From Pomphorhynchus laevis (taxonomy: Eukaryota > Acanthocephala > Palaeacanthocephala > Echinorhynchida > Pomphorhynchidae): DNA of 64,000 bases. A program made the translations under genes and the position numbers. The notes under the pieces were generated by a model. The model saw only the letters and a list, made by a program, of their open reading frames with translations. It ran no database searches and was not told the DNA's origin. Below, piece by piece: positions 42,544 to 52,942 of this stretch; within the stretch, counting starts at the first letter, position 1, and each line of letters begins with the position of its first letter. The stretch spans positions 98,014 through 162,013 of the forward strand of contig WNNJ02001849.1 of NCBI GenBank assembly GCA_012934845.2, read 5' to 3'.

Positions 42544-43296
42544 CTAGTCTTTTAATCTTGAAAAGAAACGGCTGATGTCAGAGACTACGTCTTTACACCT
42601 GCGTCCAGTGAACAGGGCTGTGGTGTCATCAGCGTACACCACTAGACGTTGTTCGCGTTTAAATATTTTGAATAGTTTAATAGAGGCAGCAAGGTATAAG
42701 ATAGGAGAAAGTGGGGAACCTTGAGGCACATTCATAATAGGGTAGAACTGACGCTCATCAGGGTCGTCTTCATAGTAAAATCGCTTGGTGTACAGCAGAA
42801 TCTGTGCCCTGTTCACAATTCTCGCAGGCAACCCGAGGGACCTGAGCGAAGAGATCACAAAGGGAATGGAGATGCGGTCAAATGCAGCAGAAAAAATCAA
42901 GAAAGACAGCTGCAGCAAGCTGTTGACTGTTATCTTGACAAAACTGATGCACTTCACCTATTGCTGAATGGACCGATCGACCTTTAACGAACACATGAAA
43001 ACCCGCAGGGATCAAATTACGCCTATTCAGATGGTAGCGGATTTTACGCGCAAGCGCTTTTTCGTAAATCGACACGAGGGCATTTTGAATCGAAATTGGT
43101 CGCAGATCTTAAGGGCATGAACAGGATTTTTATTAGGGATAAAAACACGCTTACTAATATTGATGACCGCTACATCGGATGGGGATGCTAGAATCATTGT
43201 GACGGCCACCTCTTTTCTCTGATTGCTGTCAAAAGCTGACAGACACGAGAAGAAAGTGGAGCGACGGATTTGGAAGTACCCGGAAGTGGACCCCAA
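42544..43296 (-). pseudogene. ORF2 reverse transcriptase region of the Jockey-like element
   Basis: Frames 43296-43027, 43075-42878 and 42957-42544 together cover VFIPNKNPVHALKICDQFR, KALARKIRYHLNRRNLIPAG, HQFCQDNSQ, then the AAFDRI, PQGSPLSPI and YADDTTAL motifs. Frameshifts occur about 43050 and 42940. The thumb part continues in another frame below 42540. Confidence 0.7.
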
Positions 43297-44099
43297 GAGT
43301 TGAGAATGTCTGTAACAGATAGATCCATACTCTTGAAGTTACCCCAAGGCTGGATTGATTGAGGTGATTGCGTGACTACATAGCTGTGAAGAGCTAGTGA
43401 CTCCTCTAAAACGTTTTCAAGGCCTATACTACCGATCCAAACCAATGCCCTATCCTTCCAACAAACAAACTTCTCCTTCTGTGTCCCACTGCAGCTGGAA
43501 GCCAAAAGGAAGACTGAGAAGGGTTAAGACGAGCAATAATCGCCTTATCCATACTCAGCTGGAGCCTATATCTAGTGCTCCAGTATTCATTCGAGAGGGT
43601 CTGTCTGGCGGAAGCAGAGAGATAAGGGAGGTTCAGTAATCTAACTAAGGCCTTGAGTTTTGTCGGAGTGGGATTGTATAAGCGACCTTTATATGTAGTC
43701 GATAAAATCGCGGTAGCTTGCGAAAAGAGGTAGGTATTAAATTAGGTAAGACTCTCATTTCCTCTTCGGGGAAAGAGTTGGATAGCCGCCTGAAAAAGAT
43801 CCACCCTGATCGAATCAAAGTGAAACCTTCTTCTAAGCAACGTATCCTCCTCAATTCTCCAACGAATTAGATAATGAGAGGTAAACAATTGTTGGCGCGA
43901 CTGCTCCGTACAGAGGGGTTTAAGCAACTACCTTGAGTGAAGCAGTAAAATGTCGAGTATTAAATTTGTTGACGTGCAATGAAAGGTGGGGGACGGTGGT
44001 TTATGAATAAGATAACGTTCCTAGCTCCGCGAAATTCAGTGAAAAAAGCTCACGAGTACTCTGCATTGTGATGGATTAGTTGGATGGGGGATTGCCTAC

Positions 44100-44838
44100 C
44101 TAGACAGAGCTAGGTGCAGGAAAGATGCCCCCGCGCCTAGATCCATCCAGGGTCGGTACTTGCTCCTGGACAATGTCTTCATTTACCCCATTTTGATCTT
44201 GAGGAGCTTCCCGATCTTGATTGGGGTACTGGATGGGTCGAGCTATCCCCTTTTCCTTCGATACGGGAATAATTGATGACGCTGGCACTGTAGGATTCGT
44301 GTTAAAGGCATCAACGGCCATTAGGATAAAACTTTCTAGCCTCTTGTGTGAGGCTATTTTGTGGTCGACCATTTTAGTGATCTCAGAGTCGTCCATCCCC
44401 TGTGGACCTGCGATGTTTGAATAGGAGGTAGGTGTTTTGGTTTTGGACGGCCGAACAAATTGATCTTTGTAAGCCTTAAACTTGAGGCAGGACCTGCGCC
44501 AAGCCGGTGCTCCTCCACAGTTAGTACACGATGGGAGGGCCTTGCAGGAGTCGTTGGAAGAAAGAGAAGAAAATGTTGCGGATCCACACGAACCAGAGGT
44601 TTCGTTCCACCGCAGCTGGAGGCCTAGTGTCCCCATTTGTGACACCGGCTGCTGTGGGGTGAGTGAACTTGTATATGTTCACAATCGAAAAGTGTAGATT
44701 AAATCTCATTAAAGGGTTTGATGCTAATTTAGAGAGAACTTCCGCTCTGTCGACAGAGGCAGAACAGAAACCTACCTGTATAGAGTTACCATCCCTACCC
44801 AGTAATTGTCGTAGATTGGAAACCTGGAATTTGTCCAT
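44100..44838 (-). pseudogene. ORF1 of the Jockey-like element (two overlapping frames)
   Basis: 44838-44521 gives MDKFQVSNLRQLLGRDGNSI and FCSASVDRAEVLSKLASNP, an RRM-like region. 44645-44100 gives NDSCKALPSCTNCGGAPAWR, RSCLKFKAYKDQF (a CxxC...C zinc knuckle ending as in Jockey ORF1), then SYSNIAGP and a polar tail rich in Pro/Gln. One frameshift separates the halves. The usual role is nucleic-acid binding in the element's particle. Confidence 0.6.
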
Positions 44839-44840
44839 GA

Positions 44841-45396
44841 GGAGTTTTTTGTCTTCGTCTTATAACGAGCACGGAAGATTATTTATTTTTAATAACGCCA
44901 TAAGAGGCTTAATAATAATTATATCCCTTTGTTCTTTGAGATTTTTTGAGAAGTAGTCAGAATAAGTAGTTAGTAGGTCTGAAGATACAAAATAGATTTA
45001 AATCTCTCCTGGAAAAAGTTTTACTTTGTTGAAAAGAACTCTTTTCTTGTAAATTTTAGCAAAATCTCGTAAAAATGCATTGTATAATTGATCTTTAGCA
45101 ATATGGTTTCGTAGGGTTTAATGATGATTAAGTTCTTCATTTTTGGGATGGGGTGAGTACCTCCCCATCATTTGATGAACACAAAACGTTACTGACCTTA
45201 GTGGTTGGAGTAATCAATGTAGAAGAATCAAAACTCACTATTTTTCTCCTTGGAAATTGTGAAAATTTGCACTGGAAATTGTAACCTTTGAAGGCTCCGA
45301 CTGCATGTTTTTTAAATTCGTATATGACGAAAAACACTTTCCTTTTCAAAAGGAACAAAGAAAAACTAACAATATATTTATTACTGGTATTATAAA
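44841..45396. other. Intergenic, no supported gene
   Basis: Open frames here (44663-44956 plus, 45137-45358 minus) show no recognisable protein. 44841-44990 may be the 5' UTR of the minus-strand LINE. Confidence 0.35.
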
Positions 45397-45528
45397 ATGA
45401 TTTTCACGTTATTGAAGTCGAAGGGCGGCGTGTTGGATTGGCTGTGGGGCTCAGATCTCACTGAACCTGATGCCATGAAGATGATGAAAGAAGTAGACAA
45501 TTTTATTCTGGAAGACGATGATTTCTGA
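45397..45528 (+). CDS. Short ORF (43 aa), possibly a gene or TE C-terminus
   Basis: MIFTLLKSKGGVLDWLWGSD, then LTEPDAMKMMKEVDNFILED, DDF and TGA. The composition (Trp, Gly, acidic end) is unlike chance A/T frames, so it is likely the remains of a real coding sequence, perhaps a C-terminus with its 5' part replaced by A/T DNA. No family recognised. Confidence 0.3.
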   Translation: MIFTLLKSKGGVLDWLWGSDLTEPDAMKMMKEVDNFILEDDDF

Positions 45529-45843
45529 TTTCTGACGGCTTTTATTTTCTATTTTTGTTTTAATTCAATCTAACTTATGTATTATTTTCACGTTATTGTG
45601 CGAACAAGATTTCAAAATGGAACATGTTATTTAAACATATGGAAAACATTTTTTAAATAAGTCCATAATAAAATAAACATAAAAAAGAGTTTAATAATTT
45701 GTAAAATATACCCTCTATAAAAGAAACAAAAAATGCTTTAATTACTTTTTATCATAATAAAGACAACGATGATTTTGAAAAGTTAAATTTTACACACAGG
45801 AATCAAATTATTAATAATTGTAAACTTTATTGTATTTTAAAAA

Positions 45844-45990
45844 GTTCATTGGTCAGTTTAATATCAACCTCGTGTGGTTGTTTGGATCCTATCAGCATCA
45901 CTGTACACTACAATCAGCGTGGGTGCCCACGCCTACATTTCGTGCTTCGGTCCTGTTACTGTTTCTGTTGAACTCCCTGTCGCCGATATT
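45844..45990 (-). repeat. Truncated SINE (same subfamily as 14.5 kb)
   Basis: CCTCGTGTGGTTGTTTGGAT, CAGCATCACTGTACACTACA, CAGCGTGGGTGCCCACGCCT, CATTTCGTGCTTCGGTCCTG. The part of the body holding CTGATGAG is deleted. Confidence 0.75.
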
Positions 45991-46033
45991 GTAAACTTTA
46001 TTGTATTTAAAATTGTAAGCTTTATTGTATTTC

Positions 46034-46038
46034 AAAAA
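46034..46038 (-). terminator. Pol III T-run terminator of tRNA-Glu
   Basis: Five T on the minus strand, one base after the discriminator position. Confidence 0.8.
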
Positions 46039-46039
46039 G

Positions 46040-46111
46040 TTCCCACACCGGGAATCGAACCCGGGCCGCCGGCGTGAAAGGCCGGAATCCTAACCACTAG
46101 ACCATATGGGA
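46040..46111 (-). tRNA. tRNA-Glu (anticodon UUC)
   Basis: 72 bases. Acceptor stem TCCCATA (46111-46105) with TGTGGGA and discriminator A (46040); one T-G pair. A box TGGTCTAGTGG; anticodon stem-loop CCGGC-CTTTCAC-GCCGG with anticodon TTC; B box and T arm CCGGGTTCGATTCCCGG. All four stems pair and no intron is needed. A TTTTT terminator follows at 46038-46034. An intact, probably functional pol III gene. Confidence 0.95.
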
Positions 46112-46119
46112 CAAACACG

Positions 46120-46827
46120 ATCAAATTAGTATTTGTATTATTAAACATTTACTAAATTAATGTTATTTTGTTAAGCATAAGAGCAAAAGTACCTTTACTT
46201 TATATAAATTTATAAAAATCAATTTCGAATTGTAAAATTGTCATTTTAATAAAGATCATAATTATTAAAATACTAATAAAAACATATTGCGAAAATTGTC
46301 TTATTGCTATTTCAAAAGTTGTAGTAGTAATTTGTCTTGAAATACAACTTTTCAAAATAAATATACATTGACGTTGTTTATTCAAACATAAAATTAATGT
46401 CAATTTTGTTAACATCAACATCAAATATTTTGAATCCTCGAATGAATAAAAATTTAAAAACTTTTAGCCAAGTTTTTAAATTAAAAACTTGGCTAAGGGA
46501 ATCTAAGATAACAGATTTTTGTGGAAATAGTTCTTTCAATCGAATGAATTCTGTCATAATAATCTAGAAGCATAAAGTGCGGTTTACTTATGGATTGAAT
46601 CTTAGTTAGATCTGAGTTGGATCATGTTTAGTATTTATCTAATTTTTATAAATGTTACTCAGTGGTGTGATAAATATTTGTACAATAAATTACGCCATTA
46701 GTTTATGCAATACTACTTTCAGTTAGCACCTAATCAGGCACTAATTGAGTGAAAATTAATATTTTTACGGCTTGAGTAAAATTAAACATTTCAACTGCTA
46801 AAACAGTTAAAACATCCTTCAAATTGT
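46120..46827. other. AT-rich intergenic, no gene seen
   Basis: CTTAGCCAAGTTTTTAA... at 46455-46497 forms a short inverted repeat (TTTAAAAACTT / AAGTTTTTAAA). Nothing else. Confidence 0.45.
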
Positions 46828-47082
46828 AAATAGTTAATAATGATCCATTGTTGATAAAGAATAATTGAAGCTGGATCAAAATAGGGTAAGCTTTTATTTG
46901 ATATTTCGCTAAGCTCTGATAAACATCGTCATAAAATTAATAGTTAATTGGGTAATTTAGTATTTAATTAAGTAATTAATTTAGATGCTAACTGAGGTTA
47001 GCGAATTATCAAATAAAAGTTTCCTCTTTTTTTATCCAGCTCAAATAATTCTTTATCAATAACGGATCATTATCAACTATTT
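46828..47082. mobile_element. MITE, ~255 bp, ~75-bp imperfect terminal inverted repeats
   Basis: AAATAGTTAATAATGATCCA at the left end and TGGATCATTAT-AACTATTT-type sequence at the right. The arms continue through GATAAAGAATAATTGA-GCTGGAT / ATCCAGCTCAAATAATTCTTTATC and CGCTAA / TTAGCG. Relatives: 10035-10187 and a half copy at about 47160-47242. No coding frame. Confidence 0.7.
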
Positions 47083-47389
47083 AAAAAAGTTGATATAATT
47101 ATATTATTTATTTTTATTGATTTATTTTTTATTATATAAACATTAATTGAATTGATTTCTGAAGATGCAAAAAGTGGTTAGCAAAATATCAAAAAACATT
47201 TTCTCCTTTATTTTGATTCAGCTTCAATAATTCTTTATTTTATGGATTTTTATTACTATAACGACAAATTGTTATTAATATTATGTATATTATAATAATT
47301 TAATATAATAATAATTATATTATAATTATATTATATAATATTAAATAATATAAAGCAGTATATTATATATTATATATTAATATTATATA

Positions 47390-48235
47390 CCTGCTAACAT
47401 AGCAGTTCCTCCTGATGACCTATAATCCTTATTCTGATACAACGTCTGTTATTTATTAGTCATTTATAAAAATGACTTTTATTTTAAATTTCTATTTTTT
47501 ATTTTAACTTGATTTAAATTATAAAAATCTTATAACAATTATTGATTTTATTATTTAATTATTAAATTTTGATTTAGCATCATTATGTTTTGTTTATTTT
47601 ATGATTATATTAAATACGTAGACTCAGTTAGATGATTTGATTTGCAACAATTTGTAACGATATTGGCTTTCTTCAAAATCATTTAAATATAGATGCATTT
47701 TTTAAACTAGTTACTATTGAATTAAATAAAACTAATTTAGATTCTATTAATTTAAACTAATTACTATAGAATGGTATAGTAATAATATAAAAATACCATT
47801 AAACAGAAAATAGTAAAATATATATATCAACACAATAATACAATCAAACAGAAATACCATCAAACAGAAAAATACCATCAAACAGAAAATAATAAAATAT
47901 ACAAATCAACATAATAATATTAAAAATAAATTTAAACTCTTAAGTAGCAAATTTTTATGGATGGATAATAAATAATATACTTTGTATTAGAATAAGATAC
48001 TAGATAGTTTTATCAGAAGAAATACATCATTAGCATGTATTTGGCCCCGCTGCTATGTTGGGTAGAGGAGTTAGGGGCCGAAACCTGATAGCATAGCAGT
48101 TCCTCCTGATGACCTCTAATTCTTATTCTGATACAACGTCTGCTATTTATTAGTCAATTCATAAAAATGACGTTTATTGTAAATTTTAACTTATTTTAAA
48201 GTAATTTCGGCAATTTCTTCAATGATAAAGACAAC
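47390..48235 (+). mobile_element. YIDD retroelement flanked by direct LTR-like blocks
   Basis: 5' block 47395-47642: TAACATAGCAGTTCCTCCTG, GATGACCTATAATCCTTATTC...ATACGTAGACTCAGTTAGAT. Then the RT C-terminal remnant (47643-47990) and the 3' block from GCATGTATTTGGCCCCGCTG (48025) to TTAGTCAATTCATAAAAATG (48165). The order is identical to 12.7-13.9 kb. The end of the 3' block is replaced at about 48200 by an inverted block. Confidence 0.7.
47643..47990 (+). pseudogene. YIDD-family RT C-terminal remnant
   Basis: GCAACAATTTGTAACGATATT encodes the ATICNDI of the 13.4-kb copy, followed by GFLQNHLN. The KQKIVKYINQHN codons are repeated irregularly (three partial copies of ACCATCAAACAGAAA at 47810-47900), then KLLSSKFLWMDNK and TAA. 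Non-functional. Confidence 0.6.
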
Positions 48236-48590
48236 TTATATCAGCTAACTGAGCCTACGTATTATATATTACTTATAAATTAAAAATAAAAATAAATAAT
48301 TATAAATAATAAAAGACTAAAAGATTTTATACAATTAATATTTATATAACGATAAAATTTATTATTAAAATTAAAAAACAATTTAATTTTTACGAATTGA
48401 CTAATAAATAATATACGATGTAGTCGAATAAGGAATATGTGTTGATTAATAAATAATATATGATGTATCAGAATAAGGAATAGAGGTCATCAGGAGGAAC
48501 TGCTATATTATCACCATATAAGTTTCAGCTTCTATTGCTCGACCCAGAATAGAAGCAAGGTTACATACATGAAAAAATGATCAGATAACT
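48225..48590 (-). repeat. YIDD-family terminal block (inverted, directly after the plus copy)
   Basis: ATCAGCTAACTGAGCCTACG, GAATTGACTAATAAATAATA, AATAGAGGTCATCAGGAGGA, ACTGCTATATTATCACC; GCTTCTATTGCTCGACCCAG to 48570. Shares its first ~180 bases with 38350-38540. Confidence 0.75.
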
Positions 48591-48594
48591 ACGT

Positions 48595-50100
48595 ATTTAT
48601 ACAATATACATCAATTAATAATTATATAAGATTAATAAATAATAAATAATTATATAAGATTTTATACGATTTATACAATAACATTTATTATTAAAATTCA
48701 TTTTAATTTACATTAAAATTTTGCTTCACAAGATACAAAGTATTATACTGAATAATAACTTACCCCGTTAAGCTAATTTTAATCATCTAATATGACATCT
48801 CGAATTTCAACTTCTGTTAGAACACGAACAATCGTTTTCGCCTTCAACGCTGCACGTCTAGTCACGCAACAATTTCTTGATCCAAGCAGGAATTATTATA
48901 AAGCCAAATTTGCTCCTAGTTTGTTTCGAATGACTTAATGATCTCTTCTAGCGGATTTTTCTGATTACGAGAAAATAAAAATATGAATAAGAAATAATTT
49001 ATAAATTAAAGGAAAAGGTACTAAACAATAAATTTATCTAGAGAATAAATCTTATCTAAAATTAGGCATAATATTGAAATTACTAAAACTATTTATGTCT
49101 AAACTCATGGCTATCGATCTTAATGAAACCAGATTACAAATATGTATTTTAAAACTTGCAAATGACTGATCATATCAGTTTTGATAAAATTCGAGCCCAG
49201 TTTTTATCTTATCATATACGATCATTCATAAAGTACGTTATGACCTTAATTAAATTTTAATGACCTTAATAATCGGTATTAATAATGACTCAATAACGAC
49301 TTAATAATCGGTATTTAATGACCTTAATTATAATTAATTTTTAATTGCAAAAATTAAAAATATTAATTGGTCTTGATTAAAAAGAATTCATTTTAAGATT
49401 TTTGATATTTACATTTTATCATAAATAAATTAAATAAATTTTAAGAATTTAATTACATATGCTTAGCCATAATAAATTATCCTTACGAGAAAAGTTGTTC
49501 ACTTTGACGCTTTATAAATTTTGAGCAGTTAAACAGTTTCAGTCGATTTTCGTACTTTTTCTTCTTAATGTTTGTTTGAGATTGGGATACTTCAAGAGTT
49601 CTCCAAACTCAAGGGGTAATGATATCCGCGGATACCTGTGGCTAAGACGATCCATTTGGCAGCCCCTATTCAATGACGTCGTATACTAGTCATGTCACAG
49701 GCTCAAGCTCTTTTGAAGTAGGCAGCTTTTTATAGGGATGAAGTTGCCATTCTTCATCCCGCCATGGCGGTGGCCTTGCCGTTGATTGTCCACGACTACT
49801 TATTCAACGGTGTAATATCGCATATATCGCAGTTATCAATCATATCTGATGGTAATTCCTTTGTCCGTAACCCAGAGGAAACGCCCGGTAGATCCAGCTA
49901 AGCCCCGGATTTATTATAAAATAATATTTCTCATGTAGATAATTTATTATGCCTAAACATAAGAACACTAAAGTGATTTCAAGAGAATAACGATATGTAT
50001 TCAATCACATTAAGAAAAATTTTATCGGAATATAAAAATATAAAAATACTACAAAAACATATTTGAGAAATGTTGCTGAAATTCAACAATATTCCAGCTC
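48595..50100. other. Intergenic with an unexplained GC-richer island (49560-49915)
   Basis: The island has GGGATGAAG/CTTCATCCC (49735-49743 and 49752-49760) and CCGCCATGGCGG (49759-49770). It holds no long open frame and resembles no repeat I know; it may be a TE 5' UTR. 48790-48939 carries a 49-codon frame (MTSRISTSVRTRTIVFAFNA) of doubtful status. Confidence 0.35.
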
Positions 50101-51270
50101 GTTGATCTATAATAAATGCTTTAGCATAATTGAACATAGAAAAATCTCTGGAAACACAGATTCAGATGTCTACATCTCGAAGCACTAAACCAGAATCCAA
50201 TAAATTATTTAAAATTATTAAAATTATCAAGAAATTATTAGAAAATTTTCATAAATTCACAGACGATTTAATTGCGGTTCGGTGCCCCTGTCAGTGGTTG
50301 ATTGATTCATAAAAAAAATTTTGAGATAAAAATGTTTTCAACGCTTAAGTCATTGCTTTTAATTATTATTTATGCCGTTATGGAAAATCATCATAAAAAT
50401 CATCAGTAGTTGCTGCTGATTAAGTTAGTCTTCCTGGTAAAATTCGCGTAGTCGTGTAAAATTATCTGATCACGTTATGTTTAATGTCAGCTATTTGGTA
50501 AAAGATTCAGTAAACAAGATTTATGTCGAATCTGTAAAAGGATAATCGAATAAAGAACCTAGAACAACAAGGGCATAAAGATTTGTATATTTTGTTGGAA
50601 TTTGGTGAATACTTTATAATATTTTTAGCTAAAAAACTGTTATTTGTTTACTTATTTGTCTATATCAAATGTCTTTGATATTTTTATTAGATTACGATCA
50701 TGCCAAAATACGTGGTTTTATTCAATAAAGCAGTTAATTGCAAATTATATAATTATATTTTTGTAGTTTTAGTAAGTGTTTATAATAACAGTGGTTTTTG
50801 ATCATTAATTTAAGATAACAGTTTCTTTTCGTTTCTCATCAGTCATATTTTACGTGTTTCTTACTTGTAGTTTAGTCAGGCAGTTTAACAAATAATTATT
50901 AAAGCGTATGTCCATAAATAATAAGTATAAGGATTAGGAAATAAGTTGATAACGGTTTAGTAAAAATAGGACTTTTAGGTAAAAATATAATGATATATTT
51001 TTGCAGATGTTTTGGTGCTTTCAAGAATATGTACACTAAAATATGTTTTTTAGAATATAAACACTAAATTAATAATTAGATTGAAAATTAGATTTGAACA
51101 TAATGTTTTATATTCACAATTTACCGTTAAAATAATTATTTATATATAACGTATATGTAATGTATAAATTTTAATACGATTCTTTAAGATTATGGAAGAT
51201 TAGAATTGTGATTTTATTTTAATTTTTAAATATTATTTAGTTTTACAAATTTAAAATTTATTTAAAATAT
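50100..51270. other. AT-rich intergenic, no supported gene
   Basis: The 60-codon plus frame 50130-50312 is Lys/Ile-rich and shows no recognisable motif. Confidence 0.4.
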
Positions 51271-51271
51271 A

Positions 51272-51330
51272 GTCCCCTATTTCTCGACCCACCATAGCAA
51301 CGGCATTAAATTCATGCCAATGACGTATTG
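51272..51330 (-). repeat. YIDD-family block scrap
   Basis: AGTCCCCTATTTCTCGACCC, ACCATAGCAACGGCATTAAA, TTCATGCCAATGACGTATTG. Confidence 0.6.
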
Positions 51331-51399
51331 TGATAGCGACGTATTGGCATTGTGAAAGCGACGACCTTGATATTAAGAGTATCCAATCATTAGGTTACT

Positions 51400-52235
51400 C
51401 TGTAGGATTAAAGCAACGTACAGTGTCATTAAAAATTTCAATGGTAACAATGACTGCACAGGTATATCAACTTAAAATTAGGAAGCAAACTATCGATGAT
51501 TAGTTTGATAATCGTAATTAATTGCAAAAATAAGTAGATTTCAAATTAGATGTAGAACTTTCCCCATCCAACGATGATTTTAATTTGAAATCAGAAATGA
51601 TTTCATTTGAATTTGCAAAATATAATATTCTTTCATTAAATCTAAATGCCAATAAAAGCAGATGGGTCGAGTGATCGTCAGCCAGCATTAGAAGGACCGA
51701 GACGTGAAACGAAGGTATTGGATCAGTAGCTGATGAGGTTCACCAACACTAAAATGTAGCGTACTGCTGTTGGCATACATATAGGATTAAAGTAACGTGC
51801 ATTATAAAATAGTCATCAAAATGTCAATGGTAACAATGACTGCAGATGTATATCAACTTGAAATTAGGAAGCAAACTATAGATGACTAGTTTGATAATAA
51901 ATCATTAGGAAAAATTGGAAGATTTTCAAATTGAAGGCAGCACCTTCCCCTACCAACGATGATTTAATTTGAAATCAGAGATGATTTCAATTAAATTTGC
52001 AACATGTAAGACGAAAGTCTTTTATTAAAAGTATTTGCCAATAAAAACAGACGAGTCGAGTGATCGTCAACCAACATTAAAAAGAACCCAAACGTGAAAC
52101 GTAGGTATTGGATCAGTAGCTGATTAAGTCCACCAAAACTGAAATGTAGCGTACTGTAGTTGGCTTATAAATATGATTAAAGCATCGTATAGTGTAATCA
52201 AAAAATTTCAATTGTGGCAATGACTGCACAATTAA
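51400..52235 (+). repeat. ~380-bp tandem repeat containing a SINE-like body, about 2.2 copies
   Basis: GGATTAAAGCAACGTACAGTG at 51407, 51782 and (diverged) 52174. ACTGCA-A-GTATATCAACTT at 51452 and 51839. GAACTTTCCCCATCCAACGA and its variant at 51556 and 51941. The SINE-type body GGACCGAGACGTGAAACGAA, ATCAGTAGCTGATGAGGTTC is at 51691-51735, and a decayed one at 52080-52130. Period about 375-390. Confidence 0.75.
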
Positions 52236-52288
52236 CTTAAAATTATAAACATGGACATGTTTATATTATAGACATATCTATGAACCCA

Positions 52289-52510
52289 TTACTTTACACC
52301 AATAGGAAATGCGGCAACGATCATATTTTTCTGGACTATGATTGACATCAACGCATCCCAAGTATAATTTATACATCGTATCAGCATTTGCGATCGTCTT
52401 TTAAAGAAGATTATTGTGAAATAATTCTTCTTCATCCCGGTAACAGGAATTTTGTTTAGATAAATGTATTTTCCAGAAAAAGAATATGTGATGATATTTT
52501 CTGTGTTCAT
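52289..52510 (-). CDS. Unassigned ORF (73 aa), weak
   Basis: MNTENIITYSFSGKYIYLNK, then KRRSQMLIRCINYTWDALM and a hydrophobic end FPIGVK. It has a reasonable residue mix for this composition but no motif, signal or neighbour that explains it. It could be an exon fragment. Confidence 0.2.
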   Translation of the reverse strand: MNTENIITYSFSGKYIYLNKIPVTGMKKNYFTIIFFKRRSQMLIRCINYTWDALMSIIVQKNMIVAAFPIGVK

Positions 52511-52626
52511 ATTTCTGCCAATAGATTATTATACAATAGTATAAGCACATTAGGTTACCTCGTCGTCTTTATTCTACAAAAAGGAAAGTGTACAATAGTT
52601 AAGCTATCTGCATTTGGGATAGTCTT

Positions 52627-52782
52627 ATGTTTTGGTTGTTAAATAATGATAATGTACCGTCATCAAAGTTGACAACAGTTTCAGAGGGAATAATGTTCTT
52701 GGCATTTGCATGCACCGTAGTAATCGCTTATATATATTTAATTGAAGAATGCAATAAAAGGATTTTCATTGCATACAGTTAG
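52627..52782 (+). CDS. Small membrane protein ORF (51 aa)
   Basis: MFWLLNNDNVPSSKLTTVSE, GIMFLAFACTVVIAYIYLIE, ECNKRIFIAYS and TAG. It has one clean membrane span (residues about 22-40) flanked by an acidic N-side and a basic C-side, as real micro-membrane proteins have. It lies 160 bases upstream of the CUB gene on the same strand. No family recognised. Could be chance, but both the span and the flank charges argue for a gene. Confidence 0.35.
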   Translation: MFWLLNNDNVPSSKLTTVSEGIMFLAFACTVVIAYIYLIEECNKRIFIAYS

Positions 52783-52942
52783 AGAGAAATAAAAATCATC
52801 ACCAATACAGAAAATAGGTGTTTTTAGATTGTACCCGTGTCAACAAGCAGAAGCTACGCTTCGCATATGCTATAACATCATTATAACATCATTGTCAGTG
52901 ATAGCTTTGGACATTTTTGAAAATCAGATAAAGTTCATATGA

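Larger units (their letters stand above)
41990..44840 (-). mobile_element. Jockey-like non-LTR retrotransposon, decayed
   Basis: Minus-strand order: ORF1 with zinc knuckle (44838-44100), ORF2 in pieces (43927-43194, 43075-42544, then 42540-42053). RT motifs: FSAAFDRISIPFVISSLRSL (motif A region; F-AAFD), MNVPQGSPLSPILY (motif B) and LVVYADDTTALFTGRR (motif C, catalytic YADD), then LGFTVTVNWSAK and LKQAQHLSLKGKAQ. Several frameshifts and stops break both ORFs. GC content is clearly above the surroundings. The fragment at 1.9-3.0 kb is a sister copy in worse state. Confidence 0.75.

Noticed and set aside
42327-44956. Plus-strand open frames across the Jockey-like element
   Set aside because: Antisense to recognisable RT and zinc-knuckle sequence on the minus strand.
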